A stretch of DNA of 62,264 bases from Nemertoderma westbladi (taxonomy: Eukaryota; Xenacoelomorpha; Nemertodermatida; Nemertodermatidae): assembly GCA_032718475.1 (NCBI GenBank), contig JAUCBJ010002150.1, positions 1 through 62,264 on the forward strand, in the 5' to 3' direction. Position 1 is the stretch's first letter; the number at the start of each line of letters is the position of its first letter. Positions 20,574 through 32,100 of this stretch are shown in pieces. The position numbers were made by a program, and so were the translations under genes. The notes beneath the pieces are model-generated. The model was not told the DNA's origin, ran no database searches, and worked only from the letters and a program-made list of their open reading frames with translations.

Positions 20574-22808
20574 CCTGTTTATCGGGGAGATCATGATAGC
20601 TGTTTATCTGAGATCATGATAGCTGTTTATCGGAGATCATGATGGCTGCTTATCGGAGAACATGATGGCTGTTTATCGGGTTTATCGGAGATCATGATAG
20701 CTGTTTATCGGAGATTATGATAGCTGTTTATCGGAGATCATTAGCGGAGATCATGATGGCTGTTTATCTGAGATCACGATGGCTGTTTATCGGAGATCAT
20801 GATGGCTGTTTATCGGAGTTCATGATAGCTGTTTATCGGAGATCATGATAGCTGTTTATCGGGTTTATCGGAAATCATGATAGCTGTTTATCGGGTTTAT
20901 CGGAGATCATGATAGCTGTTTATCGGAGATCATGATGGCTGTTTATCGGAGTTCATGATGGCTGTTTATCTGAGATCATTATCGGAGATCATGATGGCTG
21001 TTTATCTGAGATCATGATAGCTGTTTATCGGAGATCATGATAGCTGTTTATCGGAGATCATGATGGCTGTTTATCTGAGATCATGATAGCTGTCTATCGG
21101 AGATCATGATAGCTGTTTCTCGGGCTTATCGGAGATCATGATAGCTGTTTATCGGAGTTCATGATGGCTGTTTATCGGAGATCATTATCGGAGATCATGA
21201 TAGCTGTTTATCGGAGATCATGATAGCTGTTTATCGGAGATCATGATGGCTGTTTATCTGATATCATGATAGCTGTTTATCGGAGATCATGATAGCTGTT
21301 TATCGGGTTTATCGGAGATCATGATAGCTGTTTATCGGAGATCATGATAGGTGTTTATCGGAGATCATGATGGCTGTTTATCGAAGATCATGATAGCTGT
21401 TTATCGGAGATCATGATGCCTGTATATCTGAGATCATGATAGCTGTTTATCGGAGATCATGATAGCTGTTTATCGGGTTTATCGGAGATCATGATAGCTG
21501 TTTATCGGAGATCATGATGGCTGTTTATCGGAGTTCATGATGGCTGTTTATCTGAGATCATTATCGGAGATGATGATGGCTGTTTATCTGAGATCATGAT
21601 AGCTGTTTATCGGAGATCATGATAGCTGTTTATCGGAGATCATGATGGCTGTTTATCTGAGATCATGATAGCTGTCTATCGGAGTTCATGATGGCTGTTT
21701 ATCGGAGATCATTATCGGAGATCATGATAGCTGTTTATCGGAGATCATGATAGCTGTTTATCGGAGATCATGATGGCTGTTTATCTGATATCATGATAGC
21801 TGTTTATCGGAGATCATGATAGCTGTTTATCGGGTTTATCGGAGATCATGATAGCTGTTTATCGGAGATCATGATAGGTGTTTATCGGAGATCATGATGG
21901 CTGTTTATCGAAGATCATGATAGCTGTTTATCGGAGATCATGATGCCTGTATATCTGAGATCATGATAGCTGTTTATCGGAGATCATGATAGCTGTTTAT
22001 CGGGTTTATCGGAGATCATGATAGCTGTTTATCGGAGATCATGATGGCTGTTTATCGGAGTTCATGATGGCTGTTTATCTGAGATCATTATCGGAGATGA
22101 TGATGGCTGTTTATCTGAGATCATGATAGCTGTTTATCGGAGATCATGATAGCTGTTTATCGGAGATCATGATGGCTGTTTATCTGAGATCATGATAGCT
22201 GTCTATCGGAGATCATGATAGCTGTTTATCGGGCTTATCGGAGATCATGATAGCTGTTTATCGGAGATCATGATAGCTGTTTATCGGAGATCATGATAGC
22301 TGTTTATCGGAGATCATGATAGCTGTTTATCGGAGATCATGATGGCTGTTTATCTGAGATCATGATAGCTGTTTATCGGAGATCATGATAGCTGTTTATC
22401 GGGTTTATCGGAGATCATGATAGCTGTTTATTGGAGATCATGATAGCTGTTTATCGGAGATCATGATGGCGGTTTATCTGAGATCATGATAGCTGTTTAT
22501 CGGAGATCATGATAGCTGTTTATCGGGTTAATCGGAGATCATGATAGCTGTTTATCGGAGATCATGATGGCTGTTTATCGGAGTTCATGATGGCTGTTTA
22601 TTGGAGATCATTATCGGAGATCATGATGGCTGTTCATCGGAAATCATGATGGCTGTTTATCGGAGATTATGATAGCTGTTTATCGGAGATCATGATGGCT
22701 GTTTATCTGAGATCATGATAGCTGTTTATCGGAGATCATGATAGCTGTTTATCGGAGATCATGATGGCTGTTTATCGGAGATCATGATGGCTGTTTATCG
22801 GAGATCAT
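20574..22808. repeat. 23-bp minisatellite, about 97 units, copy 1
   Basis: Units follow GGAGATCATGATAGCTGTTT plus ATC, with common variants GATGGCTG, TCTGAGATC, GAGTTCATG and a short GGGTTTATCGG insertion. Each unit contains the palindrome ATCATGAT. A marked variant series (ATAGGTG, then TCGAAGATC, then GATGCCTGTATATC) appears near 21347 and again near 21874, so a block of about 527 bp was duplicated inside the array. The array begins at the same boundary relative to the FReD gene as the one at 27236, and ends where the LINE inserted. Confidence 0.95.
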
Positions 22809-22849
22809 TTGCTTTGGCCGAAGACCGTTGGGGAAAACAATAAGTGTTT
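22793..22849 (+). repeat. Target-site duplication, left copy (57 bp)
   Basis: Identical over 57 bp to 24826-24882, starting GTTTATCGGAGATCATTTGC and ending AATAAGTGTTT. The first part belongs to the minisatellite and the rest to unique flank, so the LINE inserted at the edge of the array. A duplication this long is beyond the usual 5-20 bp. Confidence 0.9.
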
Positions 22850-24778
22850 AAGTGCCGAAATGACCTTCATAAGGCGCAGAAAGAGTCCCGACTCAAACAG
22901 ACTACAGCGGCCAAGAATGCAGTTAAAGCTGCATCTAGGTCCCTGAACAGGCAGTACTCTGTTAATCTACAGGAGCTAATAAACCAACAGGTTGATGCCA
23001 TCAATGATGCTGACGACAGCAGGCAATCATCCCAGGCATGGAAATCGATCAATCTGCTTACTGGGCGGAAAAGCCAACCAACCACCAAGGTTAAGGCTGA
23101 ATCACCAGCCGATCGCCTCAATGGTTGGAAAGCCCACTTTGAAAAGCTCCTCAATAATGACAGGGTATTGCCTGATAACTTTATAGAAGTAAAAGTGTCT
23201 GAGTCTGTGCTCCCAGATATTCCCATTGGCGATATCTCCTTTGCAGAAGTGAAGGCTGCTGCAAAGAGCATTAAGACCAATCGTGCCAGTGGAGTAGATG
23301 GTGTTCCCCCTGAGGTCTTTAAAATACCTGAGTGTTTAAAGCTCATCTATCCCATCATAGTAGACATGTACCGTACAACAAGAGTCCCACAAGAAATGAA
23401 AACAAATAAGTTGGTGCCAGTTCCCAAGAAGGGCAACCTAACACTCTATGGTTCTTTTCGGGGAATCTCATTGATCTCGATCGCTGCAAAACTATACAAT
23501 AGAATTCTATTAAATCGCATCAGGGATCCCATTGAGAGACTGCTACGTGGAAATCAGAATGGGTTCCGTAAAGGTCGTGGGACCATGGAGCCCATTTTGG
23601 CACTTAGAAGGATAATTGAAGAGTTATCAAAAAAGAAAGACAGGCATCTGGCTGTTATCTTTGTTGACTTCTTCAAGGCCTTTGATTCAGTCTCTCGCTC
23701 ACGTATGTTCAGCATACTTTCATTATATGGGATTCCTGATGAAATTATTGCAGCAATCAGATCAGTATACGATGGTTCGACAACATTTGTGTCTACTGTT
23801 GACGGTGACACAGAACCATTTGAAGTGTTATGGGGCGTCCTCCAAGGAGACACACTTGCACCATTCTTGTTCATTATTGTGGTTGACTATGTTCTACGCA
23901 TGTCCTTAGATCATCATAATGATGATGGGGTGATGATAACTCCACCTACTGGCTCCAGAAGTCGAGGAAATCCTGCCAAGTACCTAACTGATCTAGACTT
24001 TGCTGATGACTTAGGAGTACTCTCAGAATCATTAGAGGGAGCCCAGCGGCTCCTCAGCTCATTAGAACATGCTGCTTCTAGTGTTGGTCTTTTTATTAAC
24101 TCCAGAAAGACCAAAATTCTGACAGTTAACTTTGAAAGTCCTCAGCAAGTCTCTGATCGGATGAGCATAAGCTCAAAGGATGGTATGCTTGAGCATGTGG
24201 ACGACTTCTGTTACCTGGGATCATGGTTCCGGAAGTCAGGTGAGGACCTTCGAATACGTAAGGGAAAGGCATGGGCAGCCTTGAATAGGCTTTCCAGGAT
24301 TTGGAAGTCACCTAGAATTAATCGGAAACTTAAGGTCCGATTATTTAGAGCAGCAGTAGTTCCAGTACTCCTCTACGGGAGTCCATGCTGGGCTCTAACT
24401 GCTGAGGACACCAAATCTCTGGATGGCACATTCACAAGAATGCTACGCCGGGTACATTGTGTCAAGTACAATGCACACATCTCCAACCAGACACTATATA
24501 ACATTGGAGGTGTCTCATTGGTTCCCCCAAGCTTGACACTAGAACAAAATCGCCTCCGCTTTGCAGGACATTGCTTTCGCCGTGAGGACCAGCCAGTGCA
24601 TAATCTTGTACTTTGGCAGCCTCATGGAGTGAATAAGCATGGTGGACAGCCCATGACTTTCTTGAGACGCATCTTAAAGGACACGGGCCTTAAAGATGCG
24701 GATGATCTAGCAAATGTCATGGGTGATAGGGAGTTGTGGCGGTGCAATTTTGTTGACAAGCCGGCACAGCATTCTTAA
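22850..24778 (+). CDS. LINE reverse transcriptase, lacking the endonuclease
   Basis: About 642 codons open to TAA at 24776. Numbered from an upstream GTG at 22844, the reverse transcriptase spans residues about 140-480: ASGVDGVP (148-155), RGISLISIAAKLYNR (206-220), NGFRKGRGT (239-247), motif A VDFFKAFDS with Asp 275, motif B GVLQGDTLAPFLFI (331-344), and motif C FADD (386-389), the YADD variant with Phe. A thumb and a C-terminal region (LRFAGHCFRRED, HGVNKHGGQPM) follow. There is no apurinic endonuclease domain and no true start codon, because the 5' part was lost on insertion. The clade is uncertain; the GVLQGDTLAPFLFI/LDFADD type is common in marine invertebrate LINEs. Confidence 0.9.
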   Translation, partial: KCRNDLHKAQKESRLKQTTAAKNAVKAASRSLNRQYSVNLQELINQQVDAINDADDSRQSSQAWKSINLLTGRKSQPTTKVKAESPADRLNGWKAHFEKLLNNDRVLPDNFIEVKVSESVLPDIPIGDISFAEVKAAAKSIKTNRASGVDGVPPEVFKIPECLKLIYPIIVDMYRTTRVPQEMKTNKLVPVPKKGNLTLYGSFRGISLISIAAKLYNRILLNRIRDPIERLLRGNQNGFRKGRGTMEPILALRRIIEELSKKKDRHLAVIFVDFFKAFDSVSRSRMFSILSLYGIPDEIIAAIRSVYDGSTTFVSTVDGDTEPFEVLWGVLQGDTLAPFLFIIVVDYVLRMSLDHHNDDGVMITPPTGSRSRGNPAKYLTDLDFADDLGVLSESLEGAQRLLSSLEHAASSVGLFINSRKTKILTVNFESPQQVSDRMSISSKDGMLEHVDDFCYLGSWFRKSGEDLRIRKGKAWAALNRLSRIWKSPRINRKLKVRLFRAAVVPVLLYGSPCWALTAEDTKSLDGTFTRMLRRVHCVKYNAHISNQTLYNIGGVSLVPPSLTLEQNRLRFAGHCFRREDQPVHNLVLWQPHGVNKHGGQPMTFLRRILKDTGLKDADDLANVMGDRELWRCNFVDKPAQHS

Positions 24779-24825
24779 AAATGCAGCTGCAATGCAGCAT
24801 GCCGATCCTAGTAGTAGTAGTAGTA
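22850..24825 (+). mobile_element. 5'-truncated LINE insertion with (TAG)n tail
   Basis: The element starts directly after the left target duplication, in the middle of its coding region, and ends in a short 3' untranslated part plus about five TAG repeats before the right duplication. The open frame is undamaged and the duplications are identical, so the insertion is recent. The last 45 bp (GCAGCATGCCGATCCTAGTA) match a related copy on the minus strand at 36874-36905. Confidence 0.93.
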
Positions 24826-24882
24826 GTTTATCGGAGATCATTTGCTTTGGCCGAAGACCGTTGGGGAAAACAATAAGTGTTT
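24826..24882 (+). repeat. Target-site duplication, right copy (57 bp)
   Basis: Exact match to 22793-22849. Sequence after it (GGGTTGTTTCTCGTTATTG) is the original continuation of the pre-insertion site. Confidence 0.9.
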
Positions 24883-25050
24883 GGGTTGTTTCTCGTTATT
24901 GATTAACATGGGCGATAATAACACGTTGATACTGATAAATGAATATAGCAGAAAATACAAGTTAATTGTTACCGATATAGCAGTGGCGGTCATTAACTAT
25001 GACCGGTCTGCACTGACTGAATAACTCAACTGACCGGTAAACCAGTAATG

Positions 25051-25450
25051 TAAGATAATATATGATTAATCACACATTGAATATTGGTTTCACCTCCTAC
25101 TGTACTTTGGCCCTCTACCCAATGGATGCTTTCCTGTTCCCTTATCACGTGCTTCCCTCCCCACTATTGGCTCATATACTAATTGTCACATTGGCACTCC
25201 CCTTGAGTGTTTCCTCTCCGCTGCTAGCCTCTACTAGCTGTCTTCCCTCCGAGGTGGTTTGACCTCTCACCTTTCTCTGTGGCTTTGGGGCTTGTGTCCC
25301 CCCCCCCCCCAATGTTCGTTATGAGACGATATTAATATTGGTAATCTCGTATCCCCAACATATTGCTTAATGCCACTGGTCCCATTTTCTGGTGGGTAAT
25401 GAAGTGGAATTGAATCCGCTAACACACATAAGATTAATACCATAATCCCT
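25051..25450. mobile_element. LTR-like repeat, diverged relative of 13330-13700
   Basis: It shares ordered short blocks with the sequence upstream of the Gag-like gene (ACATTGGCACTCCCC-GAGTGTT; GGTAATCTCGT-CCCAACATATTGCTTAATGCC; TGGAATTGAATCCGCTAACA). It includes a C12-type run near 25299. No internal retroelement genes adjoin it, so a solo LTR is the best guess. Confidence 0.35.
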
Positions 25451-25732
25451 CTAAAGTCGTGGTTCTCTAAATGAAATTATATTATTATAATATTGTTATT
25501 TTTTATTAATATATATATATATATATGTTTTTCTAAATATAAATATATATTTATATTATTTAGACAAATAATGTTGTAGAGCATTAAAATCAAATTGGAA
25601 AAATGAATGTTTTTTAAAATGAAGTACACATAGATAGGGTGTGTGCGTCTACAGGCCATAGTACAAATATCCGCAGTATTGATCATAATCGTAAGGATTT
25701 CTCGGACATTTATTATTTCTGATGAGACACTT

Positions 25733-26977
25733 TCATTGTAGTTTTAATGTCATCTCAGTAGACATAACTTCATTAGAACCCCAAAAGACTCCCTTCTTTC
25801 TATCAGTAGATTTGAAATCTCCATTGAGGTTCGCCTTAGAATTCGCAGTGAACCACCAACCACCGGACCGATCTTTAGCCAACGAGGAATTTTCGTGATC
25901 TTTGGTTGAGAACTCTGTCCCGTTAGCTTTCATCATTTTATTACCCAATTTATTCCATGTCAATTTCAATTCTTTGAATTCTCCATAGCTAAAAGTGTGA
26001 TTCGTAGCTTCGGAGCTTATCTTTACATTTTTATATAATGCGACCGAGGTCAAAGTTGAACTCGGATTTATTATTTCGGTATTACTTGGCCTACCCCCTC
26101 CCCGTAATACCTGTATTTTTATCTGTAGATTACACTTCCAACTGCTTGTTAACCAATTAAGAATCTTCAACCCCATCCAGTAACTTCTTTCAGTGTAGTT
26201 ACCAAAACCTTCTTCATACTGCGACCAAGTTTTATCGAAATCGTAGGATTTTTTATAATGTCGACGCTGAATGTATAGACCACTTTCGCGATTGCAGTAA
26301 AGTGTTTTGTTTAAAGACCCGAACTGGTACAATATAGGACCCGTATTACCGTTTGTACATGGGAATGTTATTATGGTAGTAGTGGTGGTCGTAGAAGGTG
26401 AGATTACCTTAGTGGTAGATGAGGTTGACGAGAATGATGTATTAGTAGCTGGGAGTTCCTTATTGGTAAGTGAGGATGTCGATAGTGATGTATTAGTAGG
26501 TGAGGGTTCCTTAGTGGTAGATGAGGTTGACGAGAGTGATGTATTAGTAGCTGGGAGTTCCTTATTGGTAGGTGAGGATGACGAGAGTGATGTATTAGTA
26601 GAAGAGGGTATTGATGAGTTCGCGGTTAATTCTGTGATGGTTTTTGCTACTTCTTTAGGGCTAATGGTGGTCGACTCGCCAGCCCCAGGTTGTAGAAGCA
26701 CCATTAATAAAATTACAGTGACAATAAATGCCAGGAAGGATGATAGTATTCCGAATACAAATTTAACAATTTTCTCATCAGTATCCAGCAGTCTACATAA
26801 CCAGTTTGTTTGTTCAACGTCGTTCTGTAGGGCTTCGCACGGAATGTTTGCCTCCAGGTCTTCCTGTATTTGCGGCGACCGCTGAACTTCTTCTAATTGT
26901 ATTTCTTCCACAGCAGTTACATAGGAATAGTTGGAAGAAGAACGACTGGATCCACTGATCAAAGTTGCCATTGTCAC
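25733..26977 (-). CDS. Type II membrane protein with fibrinogen-related domain
   Basis: 414 residues, one exon. Residues 1-70 are cytoplasmic, with an acidic EEIQLEEVQ segment and WLCRLLDTDEK just before the membrane. A single helix (about 74-96) has no preceding signal peptide, so the C-terminus should be outside. A Ser/Thr/Pro stalk (100-203) has three TNTS(L/F)S-type repeats of about 21 residues and several N-X-T sites. The fibrinogen-related domain (about 206-414) shows YIQRR, W-SQYEEGFGN, YWMGL, F-TKDHENSS, SGGWWF, NLNGDF and a TEMTLKLQ end. The Cys normally after GGWWF is replaced (FTANS), so one conserved disulfide is absent. Membrane-bound FReD proteins usually act as lectin-like recognition receptors; ligand unknown. 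The start Met is conserved in copy 1. The 23-bp minisatellite begins 259 bp upstream. Confidence 0.88.
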   Translation of the reverse strand: MTMATLISGSSRSSSNYSYVTAVEEIQLEEVQRSPQIQEDLEANIPCEALQNDVEQTNWLCRLLDTDEKIVKFVFGILSSFLAFIVTVILLMVLLQPGAGESTTISPKEVAKTITELTANSSIPSSTNTSLSSSSPTNKELPATNTSLSSTSSTTKEPSPTNTSLSTSSLTNKELPATNTSFSSTSSTTKVISPSTTTTTTIITFPCTNGNTGPILYQFGSLNKTLYCNRESGLYIQRRHYKKSYDFDKTWSQYEEGFGNYTERSYWMGLKILNWLTSSWKCNLQIKIQVLRGGGRPSNTEIINPSSTLTSVALYKNVKISSEATNHTFSYGEFKELKLTWNKLGNKMMKANGTEFSTKDHENSSLAKDRSGGWWFTANSKANLNGDFKSTDRKKGVFWGSNEVMSTEMTLKLQ

Positions 26978-27235
26978 TTTAAATTAAATAACTTGTGAAT
27001 TTAATTATTTAATTAATTAGTAAGTAAGTAAGTAAGTAATTAAAGTAAAATTATCGATAATTGAATTTTCTAGTTGTTAACTTTTCTAAGATTTCTGGAA
27101 CATGGATTTCATGTATTTCTATGATTACACTTTCATTAGTTAATTCTGAAAATATTTAAAATATATAATAGGCCCTCATCGAGGCAATTAACACTACCTC
27201 GACACTAAACTAGTTAGAATTGAAGCCACCTTGAA
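26978..27235 (-). promoter_or_regulatory. Conserved 5' flank of FReD copy 2
   Basis: About 260 bp matching 20342-20573 upstream of copy 1, except for a (GTAA)n microsatellite at about 27021-27041 that only this copy has. It includes a TATA-like word at 27160-27170. Identity this high outside the coding frame shows that the whole unit (gene, flank and minisatellite) was duplicated together. Confidence 0.4.
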
Positions 27236-28748
27236 GCCTGTTTATCGGGGAGATCACGTAAGCTGTTTATCTGAGATCATGATAGCTGTTTATCGGAGAT
27301 CATGATAGCTGTTTATCGGAGATCATGATGGCTGTTTATCTGAGATCATGATAGCTGTTTATCGGAGATCATGATAGGTGTTTATCGGAGATCATGGTGG
27401 CTGTTTATCGAAGATCATGATAGCTGTTTATCGGATATCATGATGCCTGTATATCTGAGATCATGATAGCTGTTTATCGGAGATCATGATAGCTGTTTAT
27501 CGGGTTTATCGGCGATCATGATAGCTGTTTATCAGAGATCATGATAGCTGTTTATTGGAGTTCATGATGGCTGTTTATCGGATATCATTATCGGAGATCC
27601 TGATGGCTGTTTATCTGAGATCATGATAGCTGTTTAGCGGAGATCATGATAGCTGTTTATCGGAGATCATGATGGCTGTTTATCTGAGATCATGATAGCT
27701 GTTTATCGGAGATCATGATAGCTGTTTATCGGGTTTATCGGAGATCATGATGGCTGTTTATCGGAGATCATGATGGTTGTTTATCGGAGATCATGATAGC
27801 TGTTTATCTGAAATCATGATAGCTGTTTATCTGAGTTCATGATGGCTGTTTATCGGATATCATTATCGGAGATCCTGATGGCTGTTTATCTGAGATCATG
27901 ATAGCTGTTTATCGGAGATCATGATAGCTGTTTATCGCAGATCATGATGGCTGTTTATCTGAGATCATGATAGCTGTTTATCGGAGATCATGATAGCTGT
28001 TTATCGGGTTTATCGGAGATCATGATGGCTGTTTATCGGAGATCATGATGGTTGTTTATCGGAGATCCTGATGGCTGTTTATCTGAGATCATGATAGCTG
28101 TTTATCGGAGATCATGATAGCTGTTTATCGGAGATCATGATGGCTGTTTATCTGAGATCATGATAGCTGTTTATCGGAGATCATGATAGCTGTTTATCGG
28201 GTTTATCGGAGATCATGATGGCTGTTTATCGGAGATCATGATGGTTGTTTATCGGAGATCATGATAGCTGTTTATCTGAAATCATGATAGCTGTTTATCT
28301 GAGATCACGATAGCTGTATATCGGGTTTATCGGAGATCATGATAGCTGTTTATCTTAGATCATGATAGCTGTTTATCGGAGATCATGATGGCGGTTTATC
28401 TGAGATCATGATAGCTGTTTATCGGAGATCATGATAGCTGTTTATCGGGTTAATCGGAGATCATGATACCTGTTTATCGGAGATCATGATGGCTGTTTAT
28501 CGGAGTTCCTGATGGCTGTTTATCGGAGATCATGATGGCTGTTCATCGGAAATCATGAGGGCTGTTTATCGGAGATTATGATAGCTGTTTATCGGAGATC
28601 ATGATAGCTGTTTATCGGAGATCATGATGGCTGTTTATCTGAGATCATGATAGCTGTTTATCGGAGATCATGATAGCTGTTTATCGGAGATCATGATGGC
28701 TGTTTATCGGAGATCATTATAGCTGCTTATCGGAGATAATGATAGCTT
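27236..28748. repeat. 23-bp minisatellite, about 66 units, copy 2
   Basis: Same unit, variants and left boundary as 20574-22808. It carries the marked series ATAGGTG / TCGAAGATC / GATGCCTGTATATC once, near 27375-27455, so that variant order predates the segmental duplication. Local blocks (ATTATCGGAGATCCTGATGG and GATGGTTG variants) are amplified only here, showing later independent expansion. Confidence 0.95.
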
Positions 28749-29180
28749 TAAGTTGACATTCAATCTTCGCGCAGTGCGAACGGGGTATTACTGTAGTTTC
28801 TTAAAATATCTGTATTAATTTTTGCACAAAATTTAGGTTGAAACTGAGTATACATAGTGATCCAAAGCTGTGCAAATGTATCCCATTTAATTTTTTATGG
28901 AAACCACGGCCAGTTGAAATTGTCGTAAACGGGATATCATTACCCTGGGGTCAGGAGGCTTTGCATTTAGGTATTTGCAAGACTTTAATGTAATTTAAAG
29001 CGTGATATTGAAAAAAAAAAGAGGTGTATTCATTGGTAAACTATCAAATCTACGCCATGAATTTAACTTTGTATTGCCTCTGAACCTATCGTATATACAA
29101 GGCGTAATTATTGTGCAAACTTTTATGGTTGTCCTGCCTGGGATATTTATTCCGAAGATTGCACGCGGGTTTATAGTGCC
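28749..29180. other. Spacer between two minisatellites, no gene seen
   Basis: AT-rich unique sequence. A 66-codon frame at 29002-29202 runs into the 35-bp repeat and has no recognisable features. Confidence 0.4.
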
Positions 29181-32100
29181 TGGAAAAGCAACGTCCGACT
29201 AGTGTGGACTTTGTGTGGAATAGCAACGTCCGACTAGTGTGGACTTTGTGTGGAATAGCAACGTCCGACTAGTGTGGACTTTGTGTGGAATAGCAACGTC
29301 CGACTAGTGTGGACTTTGTGTGGAATAGCAACGTCCGACTAGTGTGGACTTTGTGTGGAATAGCAACGTCCGACTAGTGTGGACTTTGTGTGGAATAGCA
29401 ACGTCCGACTAGTGTGGACTTTGTGTGGAATAGCAAAGTCTGACTAGTGTGGACTTTGTGTGGAATAGCAACGTCCGACTAGTGTGGACTTTGTGTGGAA
29501 TAGCAACGTCCGACTAGTGTGGACTTTGTGTGGAATAGCAACGTCCGACTAGAGTGGACTTTGTGTGGAATAGCAACGTCCGACTAGAGTGGACTTTGTG
29601 TGGAATACCAACGTCCGACTAGTGTGGACTTTGTGTGGAATAGCAACGTCAGACTAATGTGGACTTTGTGTGGAATAGCAACGTCCGACTAGTGTGGACT
29701 TTGTGTGGAATAGCAACGTCCGACTAGTGTGGACTTTGTGTGGAATAGCAAAGTCTGACTAGTGTGGACTTTGTGTGGAATAGCAACGTCCGACTAGTGT
29801 GGACTTTGTGTGGAATAGCAACGTCCGACTAGTGTGGACTTTGTGTGGAATAGCAACGTCCGACTAGTGTGGACTTTGTGTGGAATACCAACGTCCGACT
29901 AGTGTGGACTTTGTGTGGAATAGTAACGTCAGACTAGTGTGGACTTTGTGTGGAATAGCAACGTCCGACTAGTGTGGACTTTGTGTGGAATAGCAACGTC
30001 CGACTAGTGTGGACTTTGTGTGGAATAGCAACGTCCGACTAGTGTGGACTTTGTGTGGAATAGTAACGTCCGACTAGTGTGGACTTTATGTGGAATAGCA
30101 ACGTCCGACTAGTGTGGACTTTGTGTGGAATAGCAACGTCCGACTAGTGTGGACTTTGTGTGGAATAGCAACGACCGACTAGTGTGGACTTTGTGTGGAA
30201 TAGCAACGTCCGACTAGTGTGGACTTTGTGTGGAATAGCAACGTCCGACTAGTGTGGACTTTGTGTGGAATACCAACGTCGGACTAGTGTGGACTTTGTG
30301 TGGAATAGCAACGTCAGACTAGTGTGGACTTTGTGTGGAATAGCAACGTCCGACTAGTGTGGACTTTGTGTGGAATATCAACGTCCGACTAGTGTTGACT
30401 TTGTGTGGAATAGCAACGTCTGACTAGTGTGGACTTTGTGTGGAATAGCAACGTCCGACTAGTCTGGACTTTGTGTGGAATAGCAACGTCCGACTAGTGT
30501 GGACTTTGTGTGGAATAGCAACGTCTGACTAGTGTGGACTTTGTGTGGAATAGCACCGTCCGACTAATGTGGACTTTGTGTGGAATAGCAACGTCTGACT
30601 AGTGTGGACTTTGTGTGGAATAGCAACGTCCGACTAGTGTGGACTTTGTGTGGAATAGCAACGTCCGACTAGTGTGGACTTTGTGTGGAATAGCAACGTC
30701 CGACTAGTGTGGACTTTTGTGGAATAGCAACGTCCGACTAGTGTGGACTTTGTATGGAATAGCAGCGTCCGACTAGTGTGGACTTTGTGTGGAATAGCAA
30801 CGTCCGACTAGTGTGGACTTTGTGTGGAATAGCAACGTCCGACTAGTGTGGACTTTGTGTGGAATAGCAACGTCTGACTAGTGTGGACTTTGTGTGGAAT
30901 AGCAACGTCCGACTAGTGTGGACTTTGTGTGGAATAGCAACGTCCGACTAGTGTGGACTTTGTGTGGAATAGCAACTTCCGACTAGTGTGGACTTTGTGT
31001 GGAATAGCAACGTCCGACTAGTGTGGACTTTGTGTGGAATAGCAACGTCCGACTAGTGTGGACTTTGTGTGGAATAGCAACGTCCGACTAGTGTGGACTT
31101 TGTGTGGAATAGCAACGTCCGACTAGTGTGGCCTTGTGTGGAATAGCAACGTCCGACTAGTGTGGACTTTGTGTGGAATAGCAACGTCCGACTAGTGTGG
31201 ACTTTGTGTGGAATAGCAACGTCCGACTAGTGTGGACTTTGTGTGGAATAGCAACGTCCGACTAGTGTGTACTTTGTGTGGAATAGCAACGTCCGACTAG
31301 TGTGGACTTTGTGTGGAATAGCAACGTCCGACTAGTGTGGACGTTGTGAGGAATAGCAACGTCCGACTAGTGTGGACTTTGTGTGGAATAGCAACGTCCG
31401 ACTAGTGTGGACTTTGTGTGGAATAGCAACGTCCGACTAGTGTTGACTTTGTGTGGAATAGCAACGTCTGACTAGTGTGGACTTTGTGTGGAATAGCAAC
31501 GTCCGACTAGTGTGGACTTTGTGTGGAATAGCAACGTCCGACTAGTGTGGACTTTGTGTGGAATAGCAACGTCTGACTAGTGTGGACTTTGTGTGGAATA
31601 GCAACGTCCGACTAATGTGGACTTTGTGTGGAATAGCAACGTCTGACTAGTGTGGACTTTGTGTGGAATAGCAACGTCCGACTAGTGTGGACTTTGTGTG
31701 GAATAGCAACGTCCGACTAGTGTGGACTTTGTGTGGAATAGCAACGTCCGACTAGTGTGGACTTTGTGTGGAATAGCAACATCCGACTAGTGTGGACTTT
31801 GTGTGGAATAGCAACGTCCGACTAGTGTGGACTTTGTGTGGAATAGCAACGTCCGACTAGTGTGGACTTTGTGTGGAATAGCAACGTCCGACTAGTGTGG
31901 ACTTTGTGTGGAATAGTAACGTCCGACTAGTGTGGACTTTATGTGGAATAGCAACGTCCGACTAGTGTGGACTTTGTGTGGAATAGCAACGTCCGACTAG
32001 TGTGGACTTTGTGTGGAATAGCAACGACCGACTAGTGTGGACTTTGTGTGGAATAGCAACGTCCGACTAGTGTGGACTTTGTGTGGAATAGCAACGTCCG

